64,000 nucleotides of DNA from Candidatus Methylobacter oryzae (lineage in GTDB: Bacteria; Pseudomonadota; Gammaproteobacteria; Methylococcales; Methylomonadaceae). The DNA is taken from the NCBI RefSeq assembly GCF_003994235.2, contig NZ_RYFG02000009.1:124266-188265 (forward strand). The letters run 5' to 3'. The translations under genes and the position numbers were made by a program. The notes under the pieces were generated by a model, which worked only from the letters and a program-made list of their open reading frames with translations, had not been told where the DNA came from and ran no database searches. Positions 8,950-18,171 of the stretch are shown here, piece after piece. Each line of letters begins with the position of its first letter. The stretch's first letter is position 1.

Positions 8950-10282
8950 ATGCCTGACTGATTTCTATGTTGGGCTTGACCGTGGGTACGCGCCGTTTAC
9001 CGATATTTTTTTTGTCCCTATGGCGAATTTTAACTTTTTCGACGGTTGCTTTTTTAGGTTCCGTTTTCTTTTTGCCGCCGGTCGATTTTCCCGATGCTTT
9101 AAGCTTTTTCGGGCCTTTGTATTTTCCTTCCAATTTCTTGATATTGCGATGTTTAAACTTCTGTTTCAAAAAACGTTCGATGCCGGACATTAAGTTCCAT
9201 TCGGTATGTTTTACCAAAGCAATCGCCAGGCCCAGTTCATCGACGCGGCCTGTCCGGCCGATGCGGTGAATATAATTGATACCGTTTCTCGGCACATCGA
9301 AATTAATGACCAGATTGATACCTTTGATATCCAGGCCGCGAGCGGCGAGATCGGTAGCAATCATAATGTTGATTGCCCCTTCGCGGAATAATTGCATCAT
9401 TCGGTTGCGATCTTTTTGATCCATTTCGCCATGCAGAACGCCAACGCGAAGTTTTTGTCCGCGAAGCGGTCCGCGAAGAGCGTCCGCCTGAATTCTGCTG
9501 TTGGTAAAGACTAACGCTTTATCGTAAGTTTCATTTTGTAACAGCCAAGCTAATAACTTTTGTTTATGGTCATTATCGTCGGCCAGCACAATTTGCTGCT
9601 CGATATTGCGGTGCCCGTCATGCAATGTGTTCAAGGCAATGACTTCATGATTTTTCAATAGCTTGTCGGCCATTTTGATGACGCCGAAATGCGTCAGCGT
9701 GGCTGAAAACAGCAGTGTTTGCCGTTGTTCGTTACAGCTATTGGCGATAGTCAGTACGTCTTCGCTAAAGCCCATATCCAACATACGGTCGGCTTCATCA
9801 AGTATTAACACTTCCAGGTTGGTAAAATTCGGTATTTCCTGATCCATCAGCTCCAATACCCTGCCCGGGGTTGCAATAACAATTTCAGTGTTGTTGCGGA
9901 GCATATTTTGCTGGAGCCTAAAATCATCGCCACCGGTAATCAGGCCCGTTCTCAGACCAGTGGATTCGGCCAATTGTTGGCATTGCTTAAAGATCTGCTG
10001 AGCCAGTTCTCGGGTAGGAGCCAGTATTAATGCGCGCACACCGGCTTTTCTTGAAGGTATGGCTAACAAGTTGTGCAATGTAGGCAGCAAAAACGCTCCC
10101 GTTTTTCCGCTGCCGGTTTCGGCGCTGACTAACAGGTCTTTGTGTTCCAGAGCAAAGGGGATAGATTGAGATTGTACGGGCGTAGGCAGTTCAAAACCGA
10201 GCTTTTTAACTGCCGATAGCAGTTGTTCGTCTAGGGACAGGTCTGAAAATGAAGGAACTTTTTCTATTGGATTAGGATGCAT
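8948..10282 (-). CDS. DEAD-box ATP-dependent RNA helicase
   Basis: A 444-residue RNA helicase with the full set of motifs: Q motif (FELPTPVQSQSIP), motif I AETGSGKT near residue 55, PTRELAQQ, TPGRVLEL, DEAD, SAT, the ATDLAARGLD region and HRIGRTGR. A basic tail rich in Lys and Gly (after about 370) probably binds RNA. The layout fits the RhlE/SrmB-type helicases that help ribosome assembly or mRNA turnover; I cannot assign the exact orthologue. The ATG at 10282 gives a normal N-terminus. It is monocistronic, ending at the shared terminator on its left. Confidence 0.93.
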   Translation of the reverse strand: MHPNPIEKVPSFSDLSLDEQLLSAVKKLGFELPTPVQSQSIPFALEHKDLLVSAETGSGKTGAFLLPTLHNLLAIPSRKAGVRALILAPTRELAQQIFKQCQQLAESTGLRTGLITGGDDFRLQQNMLRNNTEIVIATPGRVLELMDQEIPNFTNLEVLILDEADRMLDMGFSEDVLTIANSCNEQRQTLLFSATLTHFGVIKMADKLLKNHEVIALNTLHDGHRNIEQQIVLADDNDHKQKLLAWLLQNETYDKALVFTNSRIQADALRGPLRGQKLRVGVLHGEMDQKDRNRMMQLFREGAINIMIATDLAARGLDIKGINLVINFDVPRNGINYIHRIGRTGRVDELGLAIALVKHTEWNLMSGIERFLKQKFKHRNIKKLEGKYKGPKKLKASGKSTGGKKKTEPKKATVEKVKIRHRDKKNIGKRRVPTVKPNIEISQA

Positions 10283-10461
10283 GAAGTCTTTAAGAGAGGT
10301 TGTAGCGTAAGGAGTAATAAGCGATTTGCTTACGCATTATAAACTTTTTGCAATTAAGATCATGATTAAATAACTATTCGTTGCAAATCGTTTTTTTAAC
10401 TTTTAAGCTAGGTTAAACATTAGGGATAACTCTTTTGAGTCGACAATATCAGGAATAAATC

Positions 10462-11151
10462 ATGATACCAATTAGAGATACAGCCCCCTGTCATTCAACG
10501 CCCATAGTAACCTGGGGAATAATGGCAATTTGCATAATTGTTTTTGTGTCGATGCAATTGATGCCCGATCCGTTAAGTTACCGGCTCATCAATCTTTACG
10601 GCATGGTGCCGATCCGTTACACAAACCCCTATTACGGGTTGCCTTTCGATGGCTATTTGTCCTTCTTGACCAGCCTGTTCCTACACGGGAACTGGCTGCA
10701 CCTTATTATGAATATGTGGTTTTTATGGATTTTTGGCGATAATGTTGAAGATAGGATGGGGCGATTGCCTTTTTTGATTTTTTACTTAATCTGCGGATTA
10801 TTGGCTACTTTTTTACAATGGTTTTTCGATCCAACCCTTACCATACCTGTTGTTGGGGCATCGGGTGCTATAGCCGGCGTATTGGCCGCTTATTTTTTTC
10901 TATATCCGCTTGAGCGGGTTGTGGTCTGGGTTCCGATACTGTTTTTACCGATAGTGATTCATATTCCGGCGATTGCTTTTTTAGGATTGTGGGTGCTGAT
11001 TCAATTATATAGCGCTACAACGGCGATGATATTTGGCGGGGTTGCTGTTGACGTGGCGTGGTGGGCTCATTTGGGTGGTTTTATTGCCGGTTCTTTCTTA
11101 TATCGACTATTTGTCCGTAAAGATTCGGCCGAAAAAAATGAATTATTTTGA
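10462..11151 (+). CDS. Rhomboid family intramembrane serine protease
   Basis: A 229-residue inner-membrane protease with about six hydrophobic helices. The catalytic Ser134 lies in the GASGAIAG motif, His203 lies in WWAHLGG, and the HGNWLHLIMNMWFLW helix carries the conserved His and Asn of the oxyanion region. It cleaves membrane-spanning helices; the substrate is unknown. Two-thirds of the protein matches the larger bacterial rhomboid group that starts MIPIRDTAP. It lies upstream of the small membrane protein at 11271, 120 bases away. Confidence 0.92.
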   Translation: MIPIRDTAPCHSTPIVTWGIMAICIIVFVSMQLMPDPLSYRLINLYGMVPIRYTNPYYGLPFDGYLSFLTSLFLHGNWLHLIMNMWFLWIFGDNVEDRMGRLPFLIFYLICGLLATFLQWFFDPTLTIPVVGASGAIAGVLAAYFFLYPLERVVVWVPILFLPIVIHIPAIAFLGLWVLIQLYSATTAMIFGGVAVDVAWWAHLGGFIAGSFLYRLFVRKDSAEKNELF

Positions 11152-11270
11152 CATTGTTAAGGTATAATTTGCCGCTTCAAGACTGGTGTTTTTGACAACA
11201 CTCTAGGGTCAGGAGTCGTCTTTCTGGCTAAAAATACTTCTTTAAGTTCAATCAGGAAATTGAAAGTAAT

Positions 11271-11597
11271 ATGAAAAAAGTTAACGTTGCGTTAGTCAGG
11301 CTACTTCAGTTTGTAGTTTTTGTAGTCTCCGTATTTATGGTAATCGTCTATTTCGGAGCCATGGTTTTATTGCCTCTGGATGCTGTTGTATTGTTGATAA
11401 AATTGATGGGAGTTGTTGGCCTGAACGGTTTTATTGCAGCCTTTATCGCAATTCCTGCGGTTGGATATTTAGGTTTAATGGTTTACAAAACACCAGGACT
11501 TTGCAAAATGATAGTTGATGCAGGCGTCGACTTGATCAAAACCAGCAAAACCAGAATTGAAGCATTTAACGAAATTGCTGACGCAGTAAAAGCTTAA
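11271..11597 (+). CDS. Small membrane protein of unknown function
   Basis: 108 residues with two or three hydrophobic segments (about 8-36 and 41-70), then a short amphipathic tail rich in Lys and Glu. I do not recognise a family. A ribosome site-like AGGAAA precedes the ATG and a strong hairpin terminator follows directly, so this is a true expressed gene rather than a chance frame. Confidence 0.7.
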   Translation: MKKVNVALVRLLQFVVFVVSVFMVIVYFGAMVLLPLDAVVLLIKLMGVVGLNGFIAAFIAIPAVGYLGLMVYKTPGLCKMIVDAGVDLIKTSKTRIEAFNEIADAVKA

Positions 11598-11618
11598 TTT
11601 TTTCGTAAAATCGGATTC

Positions 11619-11653
11619 AAAAAAGGTGTGTCGGTTTCGACGCACCTTTTTTT
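11619..11653. terminator. Rho-independent terminator
   Basis: A stem of about 13-15 pairs (AAAAGGTGTGTCG against CGACGCACCTTTT) with a GTTT loop and a T run at 11647-11653. The A run on the other side makes it usable from the minus strand too. It sits between convergent genes. Confidence 0.88.
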
Positions 11654-11669
11654 ATGCCCGTGTACTTCC

Positions 11670-12434
11670 TTAGTCTTTTTTGGTCGTTGTGCGTTCCTGT
11701 AATGCCCAATAAAAGATTAACGCTGCGAACGCAACCGTTAAATGTTTTAGCGAGTGTCCGCTAAAGCCTGCAATGTTATAAATTTGGATGTCGAGCAACT
11801 CCATCAGTTTTGCTAAAGCATAAATGCCGAGTACGCCCCAAATAGACTTATCGTTATCCAATTTCGAGTCAAACAGTCGCAAAATCAGCGGTATCAGCAA
11901 AACCGGTAAAAATTGCACCAGCCCGTAAGCGCGCAAGTCACCGTGACCGTTCAGTTCCGTTATTTGCCAATAAACGACTGATGTAATGCCCAATATCAGT
12001 AACGGGACGAATAGTTTTCGTGCCAGTTGAGTCGAGATATATTCGCCAATAATAACAGCGAACAAAGCCATGAAGATTATCGTCATCGGCAGGCGATCCC
12101 AAAAGAGGGTTTGATTGTCGGGTTGATAATGGTAATACGCGGAGCCAAGGCCGCTTAAAAATACCCCAATAAAAAACGCCAGATACATCGTCTTCAATTC
12201 GGCTAAGCCTCCGCGCGCCTGGCCGGAAGCAACCAGCCGGATTCCGATAATGCCGGCAATGACAAGCGGCAAGTTAGTCAGCACATTGAAGAAGTTGTCT
12301 ATGTTAAAGATTCGGCGTTGGTCGGCAAAGTCATGATAAGCTGGATTTTGGGCAATCGGATCGACGTTAAAAACAGCGATTATGGCGGCAACAATTACGG
12401 CCAACATAATTCTCAGGCGATTATCGGTAGGCAT
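11670..12434 (-). CDS. Ceramidase-like (CREST superfamily) membrane protein
   Basis: A membrane protein of 254 residues with about seven hydrophobic helices. It carries the spaced signatures of the alkaline ceramidase-like bacterial family: YHDFADQR, FFNVLTNLP, GSAYYHYQPDN followed by FWDRLPMT, and GHSLKHL near the end. The conserved His, Ser and Asp would bind a catalytic zinc as in the CREST hydrolases. The substrate is unknown and may be a lipid amide. ATG 12434 is preceded by GAGGA with an 8-base spacer, which decides the start over the TTG at 12449. Confidence 0.82.
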   Translation of the reverse strand: MPTDNRLRIMLAVIVAAIIAVFNVDPIAQNPAYHDFADQRRIFNIDNFFNVLTNLPLVIAGIIGIRLVASGQARGGLAELKTMYLAFFIGVFLSGLGSAYYHYQPDNQTLFWDRLPMTIIFMALFAVIIGEYISTQLARKLFVPLLILGITSVVYWQITELNGHGDLRAYGLVQFLPVLLIPLILRLFDSKLDNDKSIWGVLGIYALAKLMELLDIQIYNIAGFSGHSLKHLTVAFAALIFYWALQERTTTKKD

Positions 12435-12744
12435 AAGCTTAGTCCTCAATTAAAGGCAATAAAACGCAGACAGTTACGGATTGATTTGGGTAATTTGATA
12501 AGGGCAATATGTGCATGCATGTTGCCGCCGTTTATTTTCGATGTTGGATAATAGCTTCAAATGACTTGTGGTATATTCTTAATAAATTCGTACCGGTTGT
12601 TTAAAGAAGTGCTGATTAGATTCTTCGACAGGTTCGGGGTGAATGGTAAGCTTTTGATTCTATTTGTTAAATAATGAATGGAATCAACTTGCTCAGCGCT
12701 TCCCTAAAAGAAATTATAAACAATTCATTTTAAGGTGATAAAAC

Positions 12745-12819
12745 ATGTCTGCAATCATTTATATTTCAACAGTAATCTTTGTCGCTTATGTCGTCTATGC
12801 CGTAGTCACTGATAAATAA
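12745..12819 (+). CDS. Candidate 24-residue single-span membrane miniprotein
   Basis: ATG at 12745 follows AAGGTGAT with a good spacer and opens a 24-codon frame coding almost only hydrophobic residues (IIYISTVIFVAYVVYAVV) followed by a short TDK tail. Length and makeup resemble small regulatory membrane peptides of the CydX or KdpF kind, but it matches none that I know and no transport or oxidase operon adjoins it. It stands alone in a 660-base gap between divergent genes. Confidence 0.45.
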   Translation: MSAIIYISTVIFVAYVVYAVVTDK

Positions 12820-13094
12820 GGATAAAGGTTTATAATCGTTGCCGCGGCACTATTATATGGGGTCAAATTATAAGCAGCGGGCAAAAAATCCTGTTTGCAT
12901 TGATGTTTGTCCTGCCTGGCAAAAATAAGCAATTGTATAAGTTGCTTCTTTCCCAAAAACAGCTTGAATCGATAATGCAATAAAACAAACATATATAACT
13001 GCTGCGAAAAATGGACTATACCATGACGCGATTGTAAGTAATCGGGGGGCATTTTATATTCGGACGTAGATATTAAGGCAATAAAGGAGGGCAT

Positions 13095-13715
13095 GTGATT
13101 AATAAGATAATCTACGACGCAATCGTGATTTGGGTCACTATCGAACCGATTGGAAGCGTTGCGCTTTTTGCGGCGCTTACTGCCGGGCTTTCGTCAAAAG
13201 AACGCAGAAGAACTGCAATAATGGCGACGGTTTATTCGGCTATCATCTTGCTCTGCGCAATCGTTGTCGGGCAAATCATCCTTACGGCGATGGGTATTAG
13301 GCTTGTTTCATTGCAAATCGCCGGCGGCATTATTCTGTTTCTGTTCGGCCTCCAAATGGTTTTCGGCCGGATGGCGGCTACCTTCAGTCAGCCTGAGGCT
13401 GGACATGATATTGCGGTGTTTCCGTTGGCAATACCTTCCATTGTGGGGCCGGAGACTATCATGGTTGTAATTTTGCTCACTGATAACCATCTTCACTCCA
13501 TTGCCGCACAGGCGATAACCGCTGCTGTAATGCTTTGCATTCTGGCGGTTACCTGCGTATTAATGCTTCTCTCAGAGCATCTATTGCGCATTATCGGGAC
13601 GAATGGAGCGGCGATATTGGAGCGTATTATGGGAATAATTCTTGCCGCGCTGTCGGTAAATTTAATTATCGATGCGCTTGCCGGCGTTGCTCAATGGGCT
13701 ATTCCCAAAGCCTAA
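13095..13715 (+). CDS. MarC family (UPF0056) membrane protein
   Basis: 206 residues with six hydrophobic helices and the family motifs IEPIGSVALFAALT near the start, AGGIILFLFGLQMV and FPLAIPSIVGPETIM. The MarC family is of unproven function; some members were once linked to antibiotic resistance and this was not upheld. Translation begins at GTG 13095, five bases after a perfect GGAGG; the ATG two bases upstream runs straight into a stop. It is a single gene. Confidence 0.88.
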   Translation: MINKIIYDAIVIWVTIEPIGSVALFAALTAGLSSKERRRTAIMATVYSAIILLCAIVVGQIILTAMGIRLVSLQIAGGIILFLFGLQMVFGRMAATFSQPEAGHDIAVFPLAIPSIVGPETIMVVILLTDNHLHSIAAQAITAAVMLCILAVTCVLMLLSEHLLRIIGTNGAAILERIMGIILAALSVNLIIDALAGVAQWAIPKA

Positions 13716-13884
13716 TTGCATATTGATGAAGCACAGGTGCTGGGCGTACTGCTTATATGGGTTCCGTCAAACATTTCACGGGTGATTAACTGCCGGTAAC
13801 CCCGCTCCGTAAGCCCAATAATGGGGGTAGATGAAACCTCTTTTCCGTATGAAAAAGACACCTGAAAGGGTGAAAAGAACAGCG

Positions 13885-15480
13885 CTATTTAATATTTTCC
13901 GCTTCCATTGAAGATATTGATTCCAGCTTTAATTCACTCAAGTCAAGCTCATAGGTTGAGTCCAACATATGTTCGGCCAATTGTTTTCCCGCTTCGATGA
14001 ACGGATGAATTACAAAAGTAGCTCCCAATCGATAAAGCTCGCTTTCCTCATGGCTATGAAAACAGAGCGTACCGATACAGCCGTTGAATTGCAGGTTTTT
14101 CAGTTGTTTTATCGATGAAGATCTGGCTTCGAAGCCAGGCATGGTCAGGATAATCCCTTTAACTTTTGCCAACGGTAGTTTTTCCCATAGCTCGGAATCT
14201 TCGGCATCGCCGTAAATTACTCTTTTTCCGTCGGCAAGCAAGTTTTGCAACACAGTAGGGTCGGCGTCCAAGCCCAATACGCGAATATTTTGTTGGTTAA
14301 AAGAGCGATAGGCGGAAATACCGGTGCGTCCCATGCCTACCACCAACCATTCCGCGCCCCCGATACTGCTGGGTAGTCTGTCCAGATGTTCGACCTTTCT
14401 TTCAAAACGCACCAAGGCGGGTTCCAGCAAGGAAAACAAACGGTGGGAAAATCGGTTTAAGGGGGCTGCAACAGCCAAGGAAAGCGCTACCGCCAGACCG
14501 ATGATAGATTCCCAAACGGGGGGGAGCAGATTTGCCTCGACGACGACATTCGAGGTAATCAACGCAAACTCGCTGTAGGTCGTCAAAGCCAGCGAAGAAA
14601 CGAAAGCCGTCCGCGCCCGTAACCCGACCAGCAAAAACAACACAAAGAAAAGTATGCCTTGCAATGGCAATAGGGATAGTAGCTCCAACACCTGCAAAAG
14701 TTCGTCATAACCCGGCAAATCGGCCAAGCCGATTTGAAGGAAAAATGCAGCTAAAAATGTTTCCTTTAATCCCCACAGTTTATGGGAAAGTTCGTCTATG
14801 TTGGTATGTCCGGCCAACATAACCCCCATCAGCAATGCACCGATATCGCTGGAAATGCCGACCTTTACCGCCAACAAGCCACCCGCCAGCGCCAGTGTTA
14901 CGCCCAATAATAATTTCAACTCATTGTCGCGGCTGGCGCTAAGCAAGCGATACGCTAAAGGGCGAAGAAAAGGCAATAATAACAGGCACAGCGCCCAGGG
15001 TGAGGGTTGTTTGTTATTGGCGACAGCCAGTAGGCCGATGGCAACAATATCTTGTAAAATCAATATGCTCAGAACATCCCGGCCGTACAAGGTGGAAAGT
15101 TCGCCGCTATCTTCCAATACCTTTATTGCAAGTATTGTACTGGAGAAAGCCAAACTCACGCCGATTACCAGCCCTCCGGTAATTTGTCCGTTAAAGCCAA
15201 AGAAAACCAGTGCCGAAACTGCGGTTACGATAAGCAAGTGCAAGCTGCCGACACTTAGCACTTCACGCCGTAATAGTGAGGACGGTTTTAATTTCAGCCC
15301 GACTGTAAACAGCAGCAACTCAATCCCAATATCCGCTAAATGCGTTAGCGTTTCGTTAGCTTCAACGCCGACAATATTCAAAATATACCCGGCCATTAGG
15401 TAGCCGACCAATGGCGGTAAATATAATCGGCTGGCGATTAAACCGGCCAGATAAGCAGTCCCAACCCAAAGCAATTCCAT
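13885..15480 (-). CDS. CPA2 family cation:proton antiporter with TrkA-N domain (Kef/YbaL type)
   Basis: A 531-residue inner-membrane transporter. Residues 1-375 hold 11-13 hydrophobic helices with the CPA2 pattern (LADIGIELLLFTVGLKL, LAFSSTILAIKVLED). Residues 390-510 form a RCK/TrkA-N Rossmann domain (VVGMGRTGISAYRSF, then the acidic GLDADP), which binds NAD(H) or nucleotide and gates the channel-like antiporter. It should exchange K+ or Na+ for protons. It is shorter than KefB/KefC (about 600), so I leave the gene symbol open. It is divergent from the DUF2784 gene. Confidence 0.9.
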   Translation of the reverse strand: MELLWVGTAYLAGLIASRLYLPPLVGYLMAGYILNIVGVEANETLTHLADIGIELLLFTVGLKLKPSSLLRREVLSVGSLHLLIVTAVSALVFFGFNGQITGGLVIGVSLAFSSTILAIKVLEDSGELSTLYGRDVLSILILQDIVAIGLLAVANNKQPSPWALCLLLLPFLRPLAYRLLSASRDNELKLLLGVTLALAGGLLAVKVGISSDIGALLMGVMLAGHTNIDELSHKLWGLKETFLAAFFLQIGLADLPGYDELLQVLELLSLLPLQGILFFVLFLLVGLRARTAFVSSLALTTYSEFALITSNVVVEANLLPPVWESIIGLAVALSLAVAAPLNRFSHRLFSLLEPALVRFERKVEHLDRLPSSIGGAEWLVVGMGRTGISAYRSFNQQNIRVLGLDADPTVLQNLLADGKRVIYGDAEDSELWEKLPLAKVKGIILTMPGFEARSSSIKQLKNLQFNGCIGTLCFHSHEESELYRLGATFVIHPFIEAGKQLAEHMLDSTYELDLSELKLESISSMEAENIK

Positions 15481-15585
15481 AGTAAAACCTGTCCGAATAA
15501 GTACAATTATCTATTATGATAACGCGAATTCTGTTTAAAATAGAACGCCTTGACTGCGTAAGCCAAATATATTTCTATATTCCAA

Positions 15586-15966
15586 ATGATCTATCGGTTC
15601 CTGGCGGATTTTGTCCTTGTTTTTCATCTCCTGTTTATTGTATTTGTTATTTTTGGCGGCTTGCTTGCGTTTCGTTGCCGCTGGCTTGTATTAGCCCACA
15701 TACCGGCGGCCCTTTGGGGAGCGTATATCGAATTGGCCGGAGGACTGTGCCCGCTTACGGCGGTGGAAGTCAGGCTCAGGCGGATTGCCGGCGATACCGG
15801 CTATTCCGGCAGTTTTATTGAGCACTACGTTTTACCCGTCATCTATCAGGCCGGACTCACCAGAGACATTCAATTCGGGATGGCTGGCTTGGTCGTTTTG
15901 ATCAATATTGCAATATACGGCACGCTGGTTTATCGCTTACAGAAAATAGCCGCAAACCACAGCTGA
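15586..15966 (+). CDS. DUF2784 membrane protein
   Basis: 126 residues with three or four hydrophobic helices and the DUF2784 signatures FLADFVLVFHLLFIVFVIFGG, HIPAALWGAYIELAGGLCPLT and SFIEHYVLPVIYP-like FIEHYVLPVIYQ. The function is unknown. ATG 15586 fits the family N-terminus. Divergent from the antiporter gene. Confidence 0.87.
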   Translation: MIYRFLADFVLVFHLLFIVFVIFGGLLAFRCRWLVLAHIPAALWGAYIELAGGLCPLTAVEVRLRRIAGDTGYSGSFIEHYVLPVIYQAGLTRDIQFGMAGLVVLINIAIYGTLVYRLQKIAANHS

Positions 15967-16047
15967 CGCGCCCGTTGCGGAATGGGCTCAAGATTCCCTG
16001 ATTCCGTTTTGAAATGGGGTATAGGTCATTAATTACAACGGGCGCGT
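15966..16047. repeat. 12-bp perfect inverted repeat in a 387-bp gene gap
   Basis: ACGCGCCCGTTG (15966-15977) is repeated in inverse as CAACGGGCGCGT (16036-16047), 58 bases apart. It starts at the stop of the DUF2784 gene. No T run follows, so it is not a plain terminator. The rest of the gap to 16353 shows no gene that I can support. Confidence 0.6.
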
Positions 16048-16353
16048 GAATATATCCCTGTTACAGAAGCCTTTTCAATCAACCGCCTACATCCATTAAA
16101 GCTGAGTTGGGCAGCTTGTCTGCTCAAATCCTACTTATGCGCTTTGGGTATAAATTTTGATAGGGGAGTAGATACCTGATTTTCTAATAAAACCGGCTTC
16201 TTACGTACAATTGCCGATTCTGGCGGCGCGGATTTTAAAATAGAATGCCCCTGCCGGAAATTAGGCGCAGTTGGAAAGAAAGAGGGCGGCACGCCTATTC
16301 CGGACGCCGTTTTGTTTGAACACTTCTATCTTAACTCAGCAGAGGATATGACG

Positions 16354-16830
16354 ATGTCTATTGGTGAGTTTTGCAATCGCGAAGTCGTGTTCGCGACCAG
16401 AGAGATGAATTTACCCGAAGCGGCGAAACTGATGCGCGAGTATCATGTCGGCGATCTTGTGATAGTCGACGAGCTTGATAGTCAACGGGTGCCGGTCGGC
16501 ATTATTACCGATCGCGATATGGTTGTCGGCGTTATTGCACAATCCCTGGATGTTAACGAGTTCTGCGTCGGAGATATTATGGGCCCGCAACTGGTCAGCG
16601 TACAGGAGCAGGAAGGTGTGTTTGAAACCATTCGTTTGATGCGGACCAATGGAATCCGTCGTGTTCTTGTGGTTAATGAGGAAAAAGGACTGGTAGGTAT
16701 TGTATCGGCGGATGATATTCTGGATCTTCTGGCAGAGGAGATGAATGAGTTGGCGAAAGTCGCTCCGCGCGAACAGCAGCGGGAGGCTAAAACAAGAGTT
16801 TTTTTACATAGCCAAAATATAGGATCATAG
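16354..16830 (+). CDS. Two-CBS-domain protein
   Basis: A 158-residue protein made of one CBS pair (about 8-65 and 70-128). Motifs include VGIITDRDMVVGVI and GIVSADDILDLLAEEM. It should bind an adenine nucleotide and act on a partner protein; no partner is adjacent. Of the two ATGs (16348 and 16354), the second is 7 bases after AGAGGA and is the better start; the TTG at 16312 is unlikely. A short Arg/Lys-rich tail (residues 140-158) is outside the domain. Confidence 0.87.
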   Translation: MSIGEFCNREVVFATREMNLPEAAKLMREYHVGDLVIVDELDSQRVPVGIITDRDMVVGVIAQSLDVNEFCVGDIMGPQLVSVQEQEGVFETIRLMRTNGIRRVLVVNEEKGLVGIVSADDILDLLAEEMNELAKVAPREQQREAKTRVFLHSQNIGS

Positions 16831-16848
16831 CCATTGACTGCCGATGCT

Positions 16849-16884
16849 TAAAAAAACCTTCATCGTTTATCAACGATGAAGGTT
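16849..16884 (-). terminator. Rho-independent terminator, minus strand
   Basis: AACCTTCATCG (16855-16865) and CGATGAAGGTT (16874-16884) form a perfect 11-pair stem with an 8-base loop. Read on the minus strand it ends in TTTTTT, placing it after the gene at 16921. It may also end the whole atp transcript. Confidence 0.85.
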
Positions 16885-16920
16885 ATCTGTAAATAGCTAT
16901 ATTTTGCTTGTATCGACCTA

Positions 16921-17214
16921 TCAGTTTCCGGCATTTTTCGCGTTAGCTCGCATTCCATAAATCGAATAAACAACGATGATAATTAAATAGACGCTGAGAG
17001 CCGTCATCAATTCACTGGGTTTCTCGGCTGAAGCTTGAGGAATCGTATGGCTGTTGACGCTTTCGGTAGCCAGACGAGTTAGCGGTGAATGTTGCGGATT
17101 CAGCTCTATTTTGTCCTGCGTAGTAATCTTCGGTTCTTCCTGAACTTCAGCAGCGAAAGCGTTAAACGACAAGGTTAATACGGCCAGGTAAGTTAATATG
17201 CTTTTCATCTTCAT
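16921..17214 (-). CDS. Small secreted or membrane-anchored protein of unknown function
   Basis: 97 residues: a signal peptide (MKMKSILTYLAVLTLSFNAFA, cleavage after AFA), a polar middle of about 45 residues, and one C-terminal hydrophobic helix (about 70-88) ending in a short basic tail. It is on the same strand as, and 135 bases after, the end of atpG, and a terminator follows it, so it may be the last gene of the ATPase transcript. I do not recognise a family and no ATPase role is claimed. Confidence 0.6.
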   Translation of the reverse strand: MKMKSILTYLAVLTLSFNAFAAEVQEEPKITTQDKIELNPQHSPLTRLATESVNSHTIPQASAEKPSELMTALSVYLIIIVVYSIYGMRANAKNAGN

Positions 17215-17349
17215 GGATTGCCCGCCTGCAAAAGAACGTTGGTTGGAAAAAGATAGCGATACGAAACTATTATCTGCCTATTTTTTCAGGAAGACAACAT
17301 TTATTATGGCGTTTCACCGGAGCGGGGCGGCGGACTATTATGCCGTAAG

Positions 17350-18171
17350 CTACAGATTTTCCGTGTTCAGCAAAATAACTTCAATTTCTTCGGTAATTTC
17401 TTCCTGGCGATAAATTTGCGATTTTCTTTGCAGCTTTACTGTTTGATCGTCCAGATGATTCACCGCGCCTTCCAAATGTTGCAGACGGCTATTGTTTTCG
17501 GCCATCAGCGAGATATAAAAGATCTGATGCAGCGCGGCAAACAGATAATGCTCGATCAAGTCTGCGAAGAATCCGCCGGGTTCCAGATTCAGTACCGGCG
17601 GGTTGCGGTAATGAACGGTATTTTTATCCCGTTCGGTAAAAGGCGGAAAGATCTGCCGCCGGCGGATCTGATTGGCGCCGTTATCGTGATAAACAATAGT
17701 CAGTTGTAATGTGGATTTGCCGTGTAACGTGCCGATCGTGTCGATCAGCCGATTAATGATCGTAGGGACTTCTTCGGCCACATTCGCGCCTTCGAGGGTT
17801 GCGACGGTCTTGGTGTTTAGGCCGTCTTCGAGCCGGCTGCAAAGCCGGCTGCCGATCGCAATGATGCCGGTATAAGCTTGATCTGAGACGGCATTAATCA
17901 GGCTTTCGTTAAAATCGCCGCAAAATCCGCGTTCCGAGCCCAGCAGAATACAAAACTTCGCGGCATGATCGCTCGGCGTTTCAAGTCCTGGATAAAAGTT
18001 CAGAAAATCCAGCGCAGCATGTTCGATATTAGCCACAACCTGGCTTTGCATGGTTTTAAAACGCTGTAATTTATGCGTTTCCATGAAAGCCAGCATTTTC
18101 ATCGAATTTAGAATACTGCGTATCTCTTTCAACTGGCCGATATGCAGTTGCAGTTCGCGGCTCAGGCTCAT
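17350..18171 (-). CDS. atpG: Alternative (N-type) F1Fo ATPase gamma subunit
   Basis: Central rotor stalk of the F1 sector, 273 residues. The N-terminal helix ([23 protein letters not shown]) and the C-terminal helix ([20 protein letters not shown]) form the coiled coil of the family, and [14 protein letters not shown] is the usual Rossmann-like segment. Gene order alpha-gamma with no beta downstream and no separate delta gene fits the N-type ATPases. It overlaps atpA by four bases (ATGA). It is the last recognised atp gene of the locus. Confidence 0.9.
   Translation of the reverse strand: MSLSRELQLHIGQLKEIRSILNSMKMLAFMETHKLQRFKTMQSQVVANIEHAALDFLNFYPGLETPSDHAAKFCILLGSERGFCGDFNESLINAVSDQAYTGIIAIGSRLCSRLEDGLNTKTVATLEGANVAEEVPTIINRLIDTIGTLHGKSTLQLTIVYHDNGANQIRRRQIFPPFTERDKNTVHYRNPPVLNLEPGGFFADLIEHYLFAALHQIFYISLMAENNSRLQHLEGAVNHLDDQTVKLQRKSQIYRQEEITEEIEVILLNTENL

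Noticed and set aside
11148-11168. TTGACA followed by TATAAT, a possible promoter for the small membrane protein gene
   Set aside because: The spacer is only 9 bases, far from the 17 needed, so the two boxes cannot work together.
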